Part shown: positions 15,481 through 23,508 of the stretch, in pieces | Position numbering within the stretch: position 1 is the stretch's first letter | Layout: the number at the start of each line of letters is the position of its first letter | Assembly (NCBI GenBank): GCA_003526375.1 | Contig: DPDG01000035.1 | Coordinates: 1 to 36,514 of the forward strand | Source of the DNA: Lentisphaeria bacterium | GTDB taxonomy: Bacteria > Verrucomicrobiota > Lentisphaeria > Victivallales > UBA1829 | DNA: 36,514 nt | Reading direction: 5' to 3' | Program-made: the position numbers and the translations under genes | Notes under the pieces: model-generated | What the model was told of the DNA's origin: nothing | Database searches by the model: none | What the model saw: only the letters and a program-made list of their open reading frames with translations

Positions 15481-16386
15481 ATGAAACAACTGAAAATCGG
15501 AATGATCGGGCTGGATACCTCCCATGCAGCGGCGTTTGCGCGAGTCTTCAACCATGAAGAAGACCCGTTTCATATTCCGGAGGCGGGACGGATCCTCAAA
15601 GCGTATCCGGGAGGAAGCAGGCTCTTTTCCGAAAGCCGGACAAGAGTGGAAAAGTTCACGTCGATATTGCGGGAAAGCGGCGCGGGAATCGTCGAAGCGA
15701 TCCCGGATATGGCGGATATGGACGCATTTCTCCTGACAAGCTGCGACGGGAGACAGCATCCGGAACAGTTCCGGATGCTCGCGGAGTTCGGGAAACCGGT
15801 ATTCATCGACAAACCGCTGGCGTGTTCCTATGCGGACGCGCTGGAGATCGTCTGTCTTGCGGAACAGTCCGGCACCCCGGTCATGACCGCGTCGGGCATC
15901 CGTTATGCGGCGGGCGTTTCAGAGCTTTCCGTGAACCCGGATGAAATCTCCGCAGCCGAAGCGTTCGGCCCGCTGCCTCTGCCGGAGGATTACCGGGATT
16001 ATTTCTGGTATGGCATTCATTCCGCCGAGCTTCTCTACCGTTATCTCGGCAGGGGATGCGAAAGTGTCCGAAGCATTCATTCCGCGGAATTTGATCTTCT
16101 GCTCGGAAGCTGGAAAGACGGGCGGCAGGGGATTGTCTGCGGCAACAGGACAGGCGCTTCGGATTTCGGCGTCCGGTTGACCACCGGAAGGGGACACTTG
16201 ATCGGGCTTCAGGACAGGAGTGTCTCCCATATTTACACTTTAACCGGAAAACTGAAGACATTTTTTGAAACCGGCAAACCGGCGGTGGAGCCGCAGGAAA
16301 GCCTGGAAGTCATGGCTTTTCTCGAAGCGGCAAGCCGCAGTCTGAACGATGCGGGGAGGACAGTTTTTCTAAAAGAATTCCACTGA
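15481..16386 (+). CDS. Gfo/Idh/MocA-like oxidoreductase, GLDTSH type
   Basis: This 301-residue protein has the Gfo/Idh/MocA arrangement: an N-terminal Rossmann-type unit and the conserved FIDKPLACSY segment, equivalent to the EKP motif around the active-site lysine. The dinucleotide-binding turn, normally GxGxxG/A, reads IGLDTSHAAAF, so nucleotide binding may be altered. These proteins typically oxidise or epimerise sugars with NAD(P). No signal peptide is present. A good AAGGAG site precedes the ATG. It lies between the pilin-like gene and the lyase, in the same orientation and probably in the same transcript. The reaction is unknown. Confidence 0.75.
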   Translation: MKQLKIGMIGLDTSHAAAFARVFNHEEDPFHIPEAGRILKAYPGGSRLFSESRTRVEKFTSILRESGAGIVEAIPDMADMDAFLLTSCDGRQHPEQFRMLAEFGKPVFIDKPLACSYADALEIVCLAEQSGTPVMTASGIRYAAGVSELSVNPDEISAAEAFGPLPLPEDYRDYFWYGIHSAELLYRYLGRGCESVRSIHSAEFDLLLGSWKDGRQGIVCGNRTGASDFGVRLTTGRGHLIGLQDRSVSHIYTLTGKLKTFFETGKPAVEPQESLEVMAFLEAASRSLNDAGRTVFLKEFH

Positions 16387-16389
16387 CTG

Positions 16390-16408
16390 TCCCGGCAAAA
16401 AACCGGGA
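16390..16408 (+). terminator. Short hairpin before the lyase gene
   Basis: TCCCGG and CCGGGA form a 6-bp stem with a 7-base A-rich loop, just after the oxidoreductase stop. No T run follows. It may be an attenuator or RNA-processing site rather than a terminator. Confidence 0.3.
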
Positions 16409-16468
16409 ATATCTTGATCGGAAGAGCGGAGAAACAGAGAAAACCAATCAGAAAGGAGTATGGACACC

Positions 16469-19400
16469 ATGTTTATCCGGCACACGGCAGGAATTTATGT
16501 TGCACTTGCGTTGCTTGTCTGCGGCTGCGCATCGTACGGGAGTGCGGAAGACGCACCTCCCCGTCTGGAAATCGTTTCCGCGATTTACGGGAAGGCTCCC
16601 GAAAGCGCGGACATTACCGAAACGATCCGGAAGGCGGTCAAGGGGGGCACTTACCTTGAGTTCCACAATCATCCCCGCTGGACGGGAAAGGAACTCAGCA
16701 TCCGGAACGAGGACAAGAAGATTCACCTCGTCTACAAACTCGGCGGCGAACAGAAGGAGCTCGAGTGCCGTTTCAATGCAAAGATCAAACTGGGGGCTCT
16801 TGCCCGGAAATTCCAGTTCGGGACGCCGGAATGGATCCGTTATTTCCTTGATGAATCCGGCACCGCCACGGCGTTGACGCCATATGGTGGAAATCCGAGG
16901 ATTGAATGTACTATGCGTGCTCTTGACTGTGCGGGATGCGGGAAAAAAGAGAGTGTGGTTTGCCGTGTCTATGATGAAATTCCGCTGAAATGCAAAAGCT
17001 GCGGTTTTGAATTTACGGAAAAAAACCTTCCGACGACGGGAGCGGATCTGTTTGAAGGCATGAAACAGGAGTATCATCAGCAGCAGGACGGGAAAAAGAT
17101 TTACTGGAAACCGGCACTTCGTTTCGTGAAAGCCCAGGCTGCCTGGGGGGAAGTGGTGAATCAGAGAAAAAAAGATCCAGTCGTCGGAAGACAGAGACTG
17201 GATGCCATGCTGGCATATTCGAGAATCTACAGGAAGCATATGGTAAACGGAACCGGAACGAAGATGCACCGTCGGGGCTATCCCCTCCATTGCAACTATG
17301 GACGGCTGTGCCATTTCGGGGATTATGTCCATCCTGGCTCGTTCTGCCATGTTTACCGACAGATTGAAGAAAGCGGAGTCGTGATCTCTCCGGAAGAACG
17401 CGCGGCGTACCGTGCGCTGCTGGAAGACATCATCTCTGAAATCAATTTGCCGTTCATCCGTCAGTGGCGCGGGATGTGCAATCCCATGGGGGCGGCATTT
17501 GGCGACTGCTTCATGACGGGACGGACTTTTCCCGAGGCGAAGATCACGGACTATTATACCCGTGACGAAAAAGGCAATCCCCGTGTCATGAGCGGTACCG
17601 ATCTCGTTTATGAAACCTTTCAAGGCAGGGACGGGCTGGAAAATCTGGTCTCGGTCTACTGGTATTCCAGTGGGCTGATGCACGAACCTAGCGTTCCCTA
17701 TCAGAATATGCTCGCACTGGGTATCAGAAATGCGTTGAGAAACCTGGAAGGGTTTCAGCCGCCCGCGGGATATGAGCCGGAAAAACACGGTTACAAGCCG
17801 TTCCAAAGCACGGGGCTCCTCTCTCAACCGCAATACCGGCTCCCTTTGAACAAACATCTAGAGATCGTATTTCCCAACGGCGATGGCATTCCGTTCTCAG
17901 ATGGAGTAACGCACATGTACAACAAGAAGCCTCCGCAAGAGAGCGAGATTTATCCGGGCTGGGGCTTCGGCGTATTCCGTCACGGAAATACCGCCGCCGC
18001 CATGAACTGGGGAAACAACCTGGTGGACGGGCATGTACATAATGACAAGCTGAACCTGCTCTACTGGGGAGACGGACTCCTGATGCTGAATACCACGGAA
18101 TATCCTGCCAATGATCCGGCGGCTCCCATCCAGTATTGGCGGTACGGGACGGGTGCGCACAATACGGTCATGATCGACGGGAAAAATCATGTTCCTTGCC
18201 GCGGCAATCCCGGCGCGTGGGGCGTCACGTTCCATCTCAAGGTGATGCAGGGATTTTCAGATCAAAGCCATCCGGGTGCAATTCTGAGGCGGACCGCGTT
18301 TCTCGTGAATTCCCGTTCAGGGCGTCCGCCTTATCTTGTGGATTTCTACCAGGCGGCCGGCGGCAGGGAGAGCCATGATTATTTTCTCCAGGCGCAGTCA
18401 CGTGTCGGAGAACCGTTGTTTGAGAGTCTTGAAATTCTTTCTCCGCGTGTGACGCCGACAGGCAAGGCAGATCTCGGAGAAGTGTTCGCAAACGCGGAAA
18501 AGAAAAACGTCTATCCTTTCATCAGAAACCCCGCGGCCGGAAAATTCAACGGAAACGCGGAGCTGTTGTGGACGATACCGCATCAGGGCGCCCAGGTCTA
18601 TCTGCACGGCTTGCTTGCTCCCGAAGCAGCCGGAGTAAACACGCTGTTTGCCGGAGACGCCCCGGGCATCCGTAATAGGAGGTTCGATCCGCGGGACCGC
18701 ACGGTGAAAAAGGTCGTCTGGCGCCGGGAAAAAGCGTCCTCCGAAACAACCATGAAGAGCTGTTTCATTGCGGCATTTGAATATGCGGGGGAAAAGAATC
18801 AGCTTGATTTGAAAGAGGTAAAACGCCTGGAAGTCTCCGGCAATCCGGAATCCCGTGCCGTTGAGATTGTCCACGGAAGCGGCAAAGACATTCTGCTTCT
18901 TTCCAATGCCGGAGGGAAAATGAGCGTGAAATCCTCTGCCGGAGACATCACTTTTGACGGGATCGCGGCACTGTTGAGCCTGGATCGGAATGGAACACCT
19001 GTGAAGGCAACGACTGTCGGTATCCGCTTGATGGTTCTGAACGGGAAAAAGATTTCGGGCGGAGCGTTCGTGACCGGCAGGCTTGCCGGTGTGCCGACGG
19101 GAATGGCGGAATGGCTGGCGGACGAAAAAAATGCAACCGTCGCCGTTCATGGCAAAATTCCGGCGGATGCGGCGGGCGACATGCTGTTCGTCAAGCACAA
19201 GAACGGCACAGAGTCTTATAAAATAACTGCGGTCAGGTCTCTCTCCGGCAACCGTACCATGCTTGAACTGGACCGCTCCGCACGCAAAATCATCGCCTCC
19301 GGAACCGTCGCGCCAGACTGCCGGAATCTGGAAATATTTTCAGGCGGAATAGGCTACGGCTTCGTTGCTCCCGGCGACAACTGCATTGTGAACGGCAAAG

Positions 19401-19588
19401 CGTACAGGATAAAATCTCTTGACATCTCCAAAGCCAAAAGAATGGGCGGGAAAACGCTGGGCTGCGCTTATATGGAACTGGAGAAGCCCCTTGAGAAAAG
19501 CGGCCCTCTGCGGTTTCCCATAACCGAATTCGGGCCGGACGATCCTTTCACGGTCATGACAAGCAAAACCATTGATCTGAGGCAATAA
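16469..19588 (+). CDS. Secreted heparinase II/III-type polysaccharide lyase
   Basis: This exported protein of about 1039 residues starts with a hydrophobic signal (IYVALALLVCGCASYGSA). VCGC could be a lipobox, making it a lipoprotein, or cleavage may follow SA. An insertion near 154-190 has two CxxC pairs (CAGC and CKSC), a zinc-ribbon-like element. The heparinase II/III-like catalytic sheet shows DGHVHNDKLNLLYWGDG near 518-534 and GTGAHNTVMIDG near 560-571, both characteristic of the family, which cleaves uronate-containing polysaccharides by beta-elimination. An ATG at 16460 is only one base from AAAGGAG, so ATG 16469 is preferred. The PL family (12, 15, 17, 21 or unclassified) and substrate cannot be decided. 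It probably starts breakdown of the target glycan outside the cytoplasm. Confidence 0.82.
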   Translation: MFIRHTAGIYVALALLVCGCASYGSAEDAPPRLEIVSAIYGKAPESADITETIRKAVKGGTYLEFHNHPRWTGKELSIRNEDKKIHLVYKLGGEQKELECRFNAKIKLGALARKFQFGTPEWIRYFLDESGTATALTPYGGNPRIECTMRALDCAGCGKKESVVCRVYDEIPLKCKSCGFEFTEKNLPTTGADLFEGMKQEYHQQQDGKKIYWKPALRFVKAQAAWGEVVNQRKKDPVVGRQRLDAMLAYSRIYRKHMVNGTGTKMHRRGYPLHCNYGRLCHFGDYVHPGSFCHVYRQIEESGVVISPEERAAYRALLEDIISEINLPFIRQWRGMCNPMGAAFGDCFMTGRTFPEAKITDYYTRDEKGNPRVMSGTDLVYETFQGRDGLENLVSVYWYSSGLMHEPSVPYQNMLALGIRNALRNLEGFQPPAGYEPEKHGYKPFQSTGLLSQPQYRLPLNKHLEIVFPNGDGIPFSDGVTHMYNKKPPQESEIYPGWGFGVFRHGNTAAAMNWGNNLVDGHVHNDKLNLLYWGDGLLMLNTTEYPANDPAAPIQYWRYGTGAHNTVMIDGKNHVPCRGNPGAWGVTFHLKVMQGFSDQSHPGAILRRTAFLVNSRSGRPPYLVDFYQAAGGRESHDYFLQAQSRVGEPLFESLEILSPRVTPTGKADLGEVFANAEKKNVYPFIRNPAAGKFNGNAELLWTIPHQGAQVYLHGLLAPEAAGVNTLFAGDAPGIRNRRFDPRDRTVKKVVWRREKASSETTMKSCFIAAFEYAGEKNQLDLKEVKRLEVSGNPESRAVEIVHGSGKDILLLSNAGGKMSVKSSAGDITFDGIAALLSLDRNGTPVKATTVGIRLMVLNGKKISGGAFVTGRLAGVPTGMAEWLADEKNATVAVHGKIPADAAGDMLFVKHKNGTESYKITAVRSLSGNRTMLELDRSARKIIASGTVAPDCRNLEIFSGGIGYGFVAPGDNCIVNGKAYRIKSLDISKAKRMGGKTLGCAYMELEKPLEKSGPLRFPITEFGPDDPFTVMTSKTIDLRQ

Positions 19589-19602
19589 GGCGGAATGAGA
19601 AA

Positions 19603-20835
19603 ATGCTGAATACGGCGATTATCGGAATCTCCGGTTACGGAAACACGCACTACGGGGATCTTTTGCGGCGGCGGGAACGCGGGGAGATCAATCTCCTCGG
19701 CGCCGCCGTGGTCAATCAGAGCGAGGAGGCGGAGAAATGCGCATTCCTGCAGAGCATCGGCTGCCGGATTTTCGACTCCCATACGGCAATGCTTTCCGCC
19801 CTGCGGGGACAGCTGGATCTCTGCTTCATCCCCACAGGAATCGATTTGCACGCGGAGATGGCGATCGCCGCCATGCAGGCGGGGGCGAACGTCTTGATCG
19901 AGAAGCCGGCAGCGGCAACAGTTCAGGATGTCATTGCCATGCAGAAAGCGGAACGTGAGACCTCCCGGCGCGTCGGGGTCGGCTTCCAGATCTCCTGCCA
20001 GGAGCAGATTCCGAAAATCCGCGCCTTCTGCCACAGCCGGGAGTTCGGCGCGGTGAAGGCGATCCGCGGTCTCGGCGTCGCTCCCCGGAACGCCGCCTAT
20101 TACCGGAGGAACCAATGGGCCGGCAGACTCAAAAAGAACGGGCGGTGGATTCTGGACAGCCCGTACAACAACGCATTTGCGCATTATCTGCATCTGGCGC
20201 TGCTCTTTTCCGCGCCGCCGGAACAGATGCCCCGGTTCCGGAGCGTCCAGGCGCAGCTCTTCCGGGTGAATCCCGGTCTGGAATGCGCGGACAACGGGTG
20301 CATTCTCGCGGTGTCGCAGTCGGGGATTCCCGTGTATTTCTATGCGTCGCACACACCGGAGCAGATGAATGGGGTGCGGATTGTGATCGATGGAGCGCAT
20401 GGCTCGGTCGAATGGAGTCTCCGCAAAACCGTCTTCCGTCTCGGAAACGAAAGTGTGACGGAGGAAAACACCGGCGGGCTGGCACTGCGGGACCGGATGC
20501 TCGACGCGCTGTTCGGCGCCTGCCATGGAAAGAACCGCGGGTTCTGCTGCGATCTGGAACTTGCCGCATTGCATACTCTTGTGGTCAATGCGGCGCACGA
20601 TTCCTCTCCGGTGGCCGAAGTTCCCCGGCACGATGCGGAGCCATGCGCGGAAAACGGAGTGGAACGCTGGAAACTGCGCGGCTTCGACGAGGAGTGTGCC
20701 GCGGCATGGAGCCGGGGACGGCTTCTTGACCGGCGGAAATTTCCGTGGCTGGAGGAGTCGCAGACCGTTTCCGTGGAAAATTACCGCTTTTTCCGTGGAG
20801 AACAGTGCCGACCCTGCAAGGAGTGTGTTTCATGA
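19603..20835 (+). CDS. Gfo/Idh/MocA-family oxidoreductase
   Basis: This 410-residue cytoplasmic protein has a Rossmann start (AIIGISGYGNTHYGDLL), the conserved VLIEKPAAATVQDV segment with the EKP motif, and a C-terminal alpha/beta domain with a possible active-site region FAHYLHLALLF. Members use NAD(P) on sugars or related polyols. It is 14 bases after the lyase gene and overlaps the transporter gene by four bases (ATGA), so it belongs to the uptake operon. The C-terminus is Cys-rich (EQCRPCKECVS), which is unusual and may be fortuitous because it coincides with the ribosome site of the next gene. Substrate unknown. Confidence 0.88.
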   Translation: MLNTAIIGISGYGNTHYGDLLRRRERGEINLLGAAVVNQSEEAEKCAFLQSIGCRIFDSHTAMLSALRGQLDLCFIPTGIDLHAEMAIAAMQAGANVLIEKPAAATVQDVIAMQKAERETSRRVGVGFQISCQEQIPKIRAFCHSREFGAVKAIRGLGVAPRNAAYYRRNQWAGRLKKNGRWILDSPYNNAFAHYLHLALLFSAPPEQMPRFRSVQAQLFRVNPGLECADNGCILAVSQSGIPVYFYASHTPEQMNGVRIVIDGAHGSVEWSLRKTVFRLGNESVTEENTGGLALRDRMLDALFGACHGKNRGFCCDLELAALHTLVVNAAHDSSPVAEVPRHDAEPCAENGVERWKLRGFDEECAAAWSRGRLLDRRKFPWLEESQTVSVENYRFFRGEQCRPCKECVS

Positions 20836-23492
20836 GAAAGCACTGGAAACATCTTGCAGGATTCCTTTTTCTGTGTCTGTGCTTCTCTGTTCTGTCGGCG
20901 GAAGCGGAAAAGCGTACGGTGGTCTGCGATATTTATACGGAAAACCCGTTTTCCCTCTCGATGCAGAGCAATAATGCGGCGTTTGACGAATACATGCGGC
21001 GGCATCCGGATGTGAAAATCCGCGCGGGGACACGTCTTTCCGTTCCGGGCGCGGCGTGGCGCTCCGGGAAACTCATGGCCGTGATCGGCGGAACCGCCGC
21101 CGATGTCTGGAGCATGTATTTTCATGAAAGCATGAAGTATTCGGAACAAGGGCTGATGGTGCCGCTGAACCAGTATATCGGCGTGGACCGGAACGGCGAC
21201 GGGAAACTTTCCGACGACGAGATTACCTACGAACCGTGGAAACGCATTCCGAAAGAATTCAAGATTGCCTGCATGCAGGGGGATACGATCTACGCGCTGC
21301 CGTATTACGGTGGAAGTCTCCAGGTCATCAGTTACCGCCGGGATCTCTTCCGGCAGGCGGGACTGGATCCGGATCACTGTCCGGAGCACTGGGACGATCT
21401 TTACCGCACTGCGCAGCGTCTCACTTTCAAACCACGCGAAGTCCCGGGGAAAGAGCGCGGGCAGGCTGGGCTCCATCTTTCCCCGGGCTCCGTTCTCGGC
21501 TTCAACCCGCTGATCTGGTCCTCCGGCGGAGAACTGGTGCGGAAATACAAGATCAATCCGAACAACGGCAAGATTGTCGAGACCTCGATGCTGGAGACGA
21601 TCGAGCGCGATCCGGCGACGGGAGACGATCTGCGCAATGTGAAGGAACGCTGGCGCGCGGCGTTCAACAGCGAACAGGGACGCGCCGCCATGCGCTTTTT
21701 CCATAAACTCCGCTGGCAGCGCTGGGTCAAGGATCCCGATACGGGAGAGCCGTTTGACCTGACGCAGGAAATGCTTGCGTCCGGCGTGGCGGTCTCGCCG
21801 TACAGCGGAAAGAACTTCAAGCTGACCGGCGAGGGGCCTGAAGGCAATGTTTACGTCGGCGTCCTTCTGGTCAACAACAGCGGCAATGACGAGGATGCCA
21901 ACATCACGCGCCTGCTCGCCGAGGGGCGCGCCGCGATGTTCCTGCACTATCGGGGGTATGCCATAACCATTATTGAGCAGTACGGACTTGCACCCGCACA
22001 GTTCGGCTTCTTTCCGATGCCGACGGCTCCGGGGGTTCCGTCGTGTTCCAACCGGCAGCCCGGGATGCTGGCGATCTCCCGAAAGAAAAATCGCACCCCG
22101 GAGGAGGAACGCGAGGCATGGAACGTGATCCGCTTCTTTCTCTCCGAGGAGAGCGAACGTCTCCGCACCTCCATTCTGGTGGACGGCGGAAAAGGCGAAC
22201 TTGTGCCGCCCGATTTTCTGAAAGCAGCCGGATATATGGACATTTATCATTCCCTGCCGGAATCGTGGCGGACTGTGGAGGAGCGAATCCGCGTGTTTCA
22301 CACGGAGCCGTTCAACAACGGCTGGTCGGAGGTGCAGATGGAGACCACGCCGAACATCACGGGGCGGATTTTCGAGGACGAACACGCGGACATCGACGCA
22401 CTGCTTGCCGCGGGCGCCGAAGACGCGAATGCCAAATTCGAAGGCTGGACGGAAAGCGAACTCAAACGCTGGCGTCCGCTCGCCTGGCTTCTGGTTGTCT
22501 GTTCACTTGTGCTGTTTTTATGCGGCATCTTCCTCATTGTCCGGAACATGACGCCGAAGGCCCGGCGCAGAGCAGGACTTTCCCCGCAAAAAAGTTTTCT
22601 GAAAACCTATTCCCTGTTTGTCCTTGCACTGCCCGCGGTCTGCGCGGTTCTGCTGTGGCAGTATTATCCGCTGCTGCGCGGTTCTGTGATGGCGTTTCAG
22701 AACTACAAGATCAGCGGGAATCATCTGTATGTCGGAGTGGACAACTTCATCATGCTGTTCGGAAACGCCGATTTCTATCTGAGCATGCTGCGGACCTTCT
22801 ATTATGTCGGGCTGACGATTCTGATCGGCTTTATCGCGCCGATCTTTCTGGCGTTCCTGCTGACGGAAATCCCCCGTTTCAAGATTCTGTTCCGGACCAT
22901 CTTCTATCTCCCCTCGGTGACCAGTTCGCTGGTGATCATGTTCCTGTGGAAGGAGTTCTACGATCCTTCGCCGAGCGGGCTGCTCAATACGCTGATCATC
23001 AAGACGGCCTCTTTCTTCGGGATTGAAACCATCGGCTTCAAATATCTGTCCGACCCCCGTCTGGCGATGATCTGCATCATCATTCCGGGGGTCTGGGCTG
23101 CGGCCGGATCGGGAAGCCTGATTTATCAGGCGGCTCTCACGAGCATTCCGCCGGATATGTACGAGGCGGCGGAAATCGACGGCGCCGGCTTCTTCGCCAA
23201 GATCCGGCACATCACCATTCCGATGCTCAAGCCTTTGATCATCATCAATTTCGTCGGGGTGTTCATCGGCGCATTCCATGCCATGCAGAACATCTTTGTG
23301 CTGACCGGGGGAGGTCCCTACAACGCCACGCGCGTCATCGGACTGGATATCTGGTATAACGCTTTCGTCTATCTGAAATTCGGCATGGCTACCGCGATGG
23401 CGTGGGTGCTGGGGCTGATGCTGATCGGCTTTACCGTGATGCAGCTCAGAATCCTCTCCAAAGTGGAATTCCGCAAAGCGCAGGAAAATTGA
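20832..23492 (+). CDS. ABC sugar importer: solute-binding protein fused to MalF-type permease
   Basis: This 886-residue protein combines two normally separate subunits. It starts with a signal (HLAGFLFLCLCFSVLSAEA), followed by a family 1 extracellular sugar-binding domain to about residue 540, with AADVWSMYFHESMKYSEQGL and YALPYYGGSLQVISYRRDLF. A transmembrane helix (about 547-571) leads into a MalF/UgpA-type permease with further helices. The EAA loop contacting the ATPase is at about 778-801 (EAAEIDGAGFF then ITIPMLKP). The start at ATG 20832 has AAGGAG eight bases upstream and overlaps the previous gene; a longer in-frame extension to 20745 would lack a signal peptide. The fusion tethers the binding protein to its channel. 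No ATPase gene is in the window, so a shared MsmK/UgpC-type ATPase elsewhere is likely. Confidence 0.9.
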   Translation: MRKHWKHLAGFLFLCLCFSVLSAEAEKRTVVCDIYTENPFSLSMQSNNAAFDEYMRRHPDVKIRAGTRLSVPGAAWRSGKLMAVIGGTAADVWSMYFHESMKYSEQGLMVPLNQYIGVDRNGDGKLSDDEITYEPWKRIPKEFKIACMQGDTIYALPYYGGSLQVISYRRDLFRQAGLDPDHCPEHWDDLYRTAQRLTFKPREVPGKERGQAGLHLSPGSVLGFNPLIWSSGGELVRKYKINPNNGKIVETSMLETIERDPATGDDLRNVKERWRAAFNSEQGRAAMRFFHKLRWQRWVKDPDTGEPFDLTQEMLASGVAVSPYSGKNFKLTGEGPEGNVYVGVLLVNNSGNDEDANITRLLAEGRAAMFLHYRGYAITIIEQYGLAPAQFGFFPMPTAPGVPSCSNRQPGMLAISRKKNRTPEEEREAWNVIRFFLSEESERLRTSILVDGGKGELVPPDFLKAAGYMDIYHSLPESWRTVEERIRVFHTEPFNNGWSEVQMETTPNITGRIFEDEHADIDALLAAGAEDANAKFEGWTESELKRWRPLAWLLVVCSLVLFLCGIFLIVRNMTPKARRRAGLSPQKSFLKTYSLFVLALPAVCAVLLWQYYPLLRGSVMAFQNYKISGNHLYVGVDNFIMLFGNADFYLSMLRTFYYVGLTILIGFIAPIFLAFLLTEIPRFKILFRTIFYLPSVTSSLVIMFLWKEFYDPSPSGLLNTLIIKTASFFGIETIGFKYLSDPRLAMICIIIPGVWAAAGSGSLIYQAALTSIPPDMYEAAEIDGAGFFAKIRHITIPMLKPLIIINFVGVFIGAFHAMQNIFVLTGGGPYNATRVIGLDIWYNAFVYLKFGMATAMAWVLGLMLIGFTVMQLRILSKVEFRKAQEN

Positions 23493-23508
23493 AAGGAGAA
23501 CTTCTGTC

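Noticed and set aside
16448..17857. Minus-strand open frame opposite the lyase gene
   Set aside because: Antisense shadow without a family match; the + strand has the signal peptide and heparinase-type motifs.
20781..22385. Long open frame (534 codons) on the minus strand opposite the SBP-permease gene
   Set aside because: No motifs or ribosome site; it is the antisense shadow of a well-supported gene.
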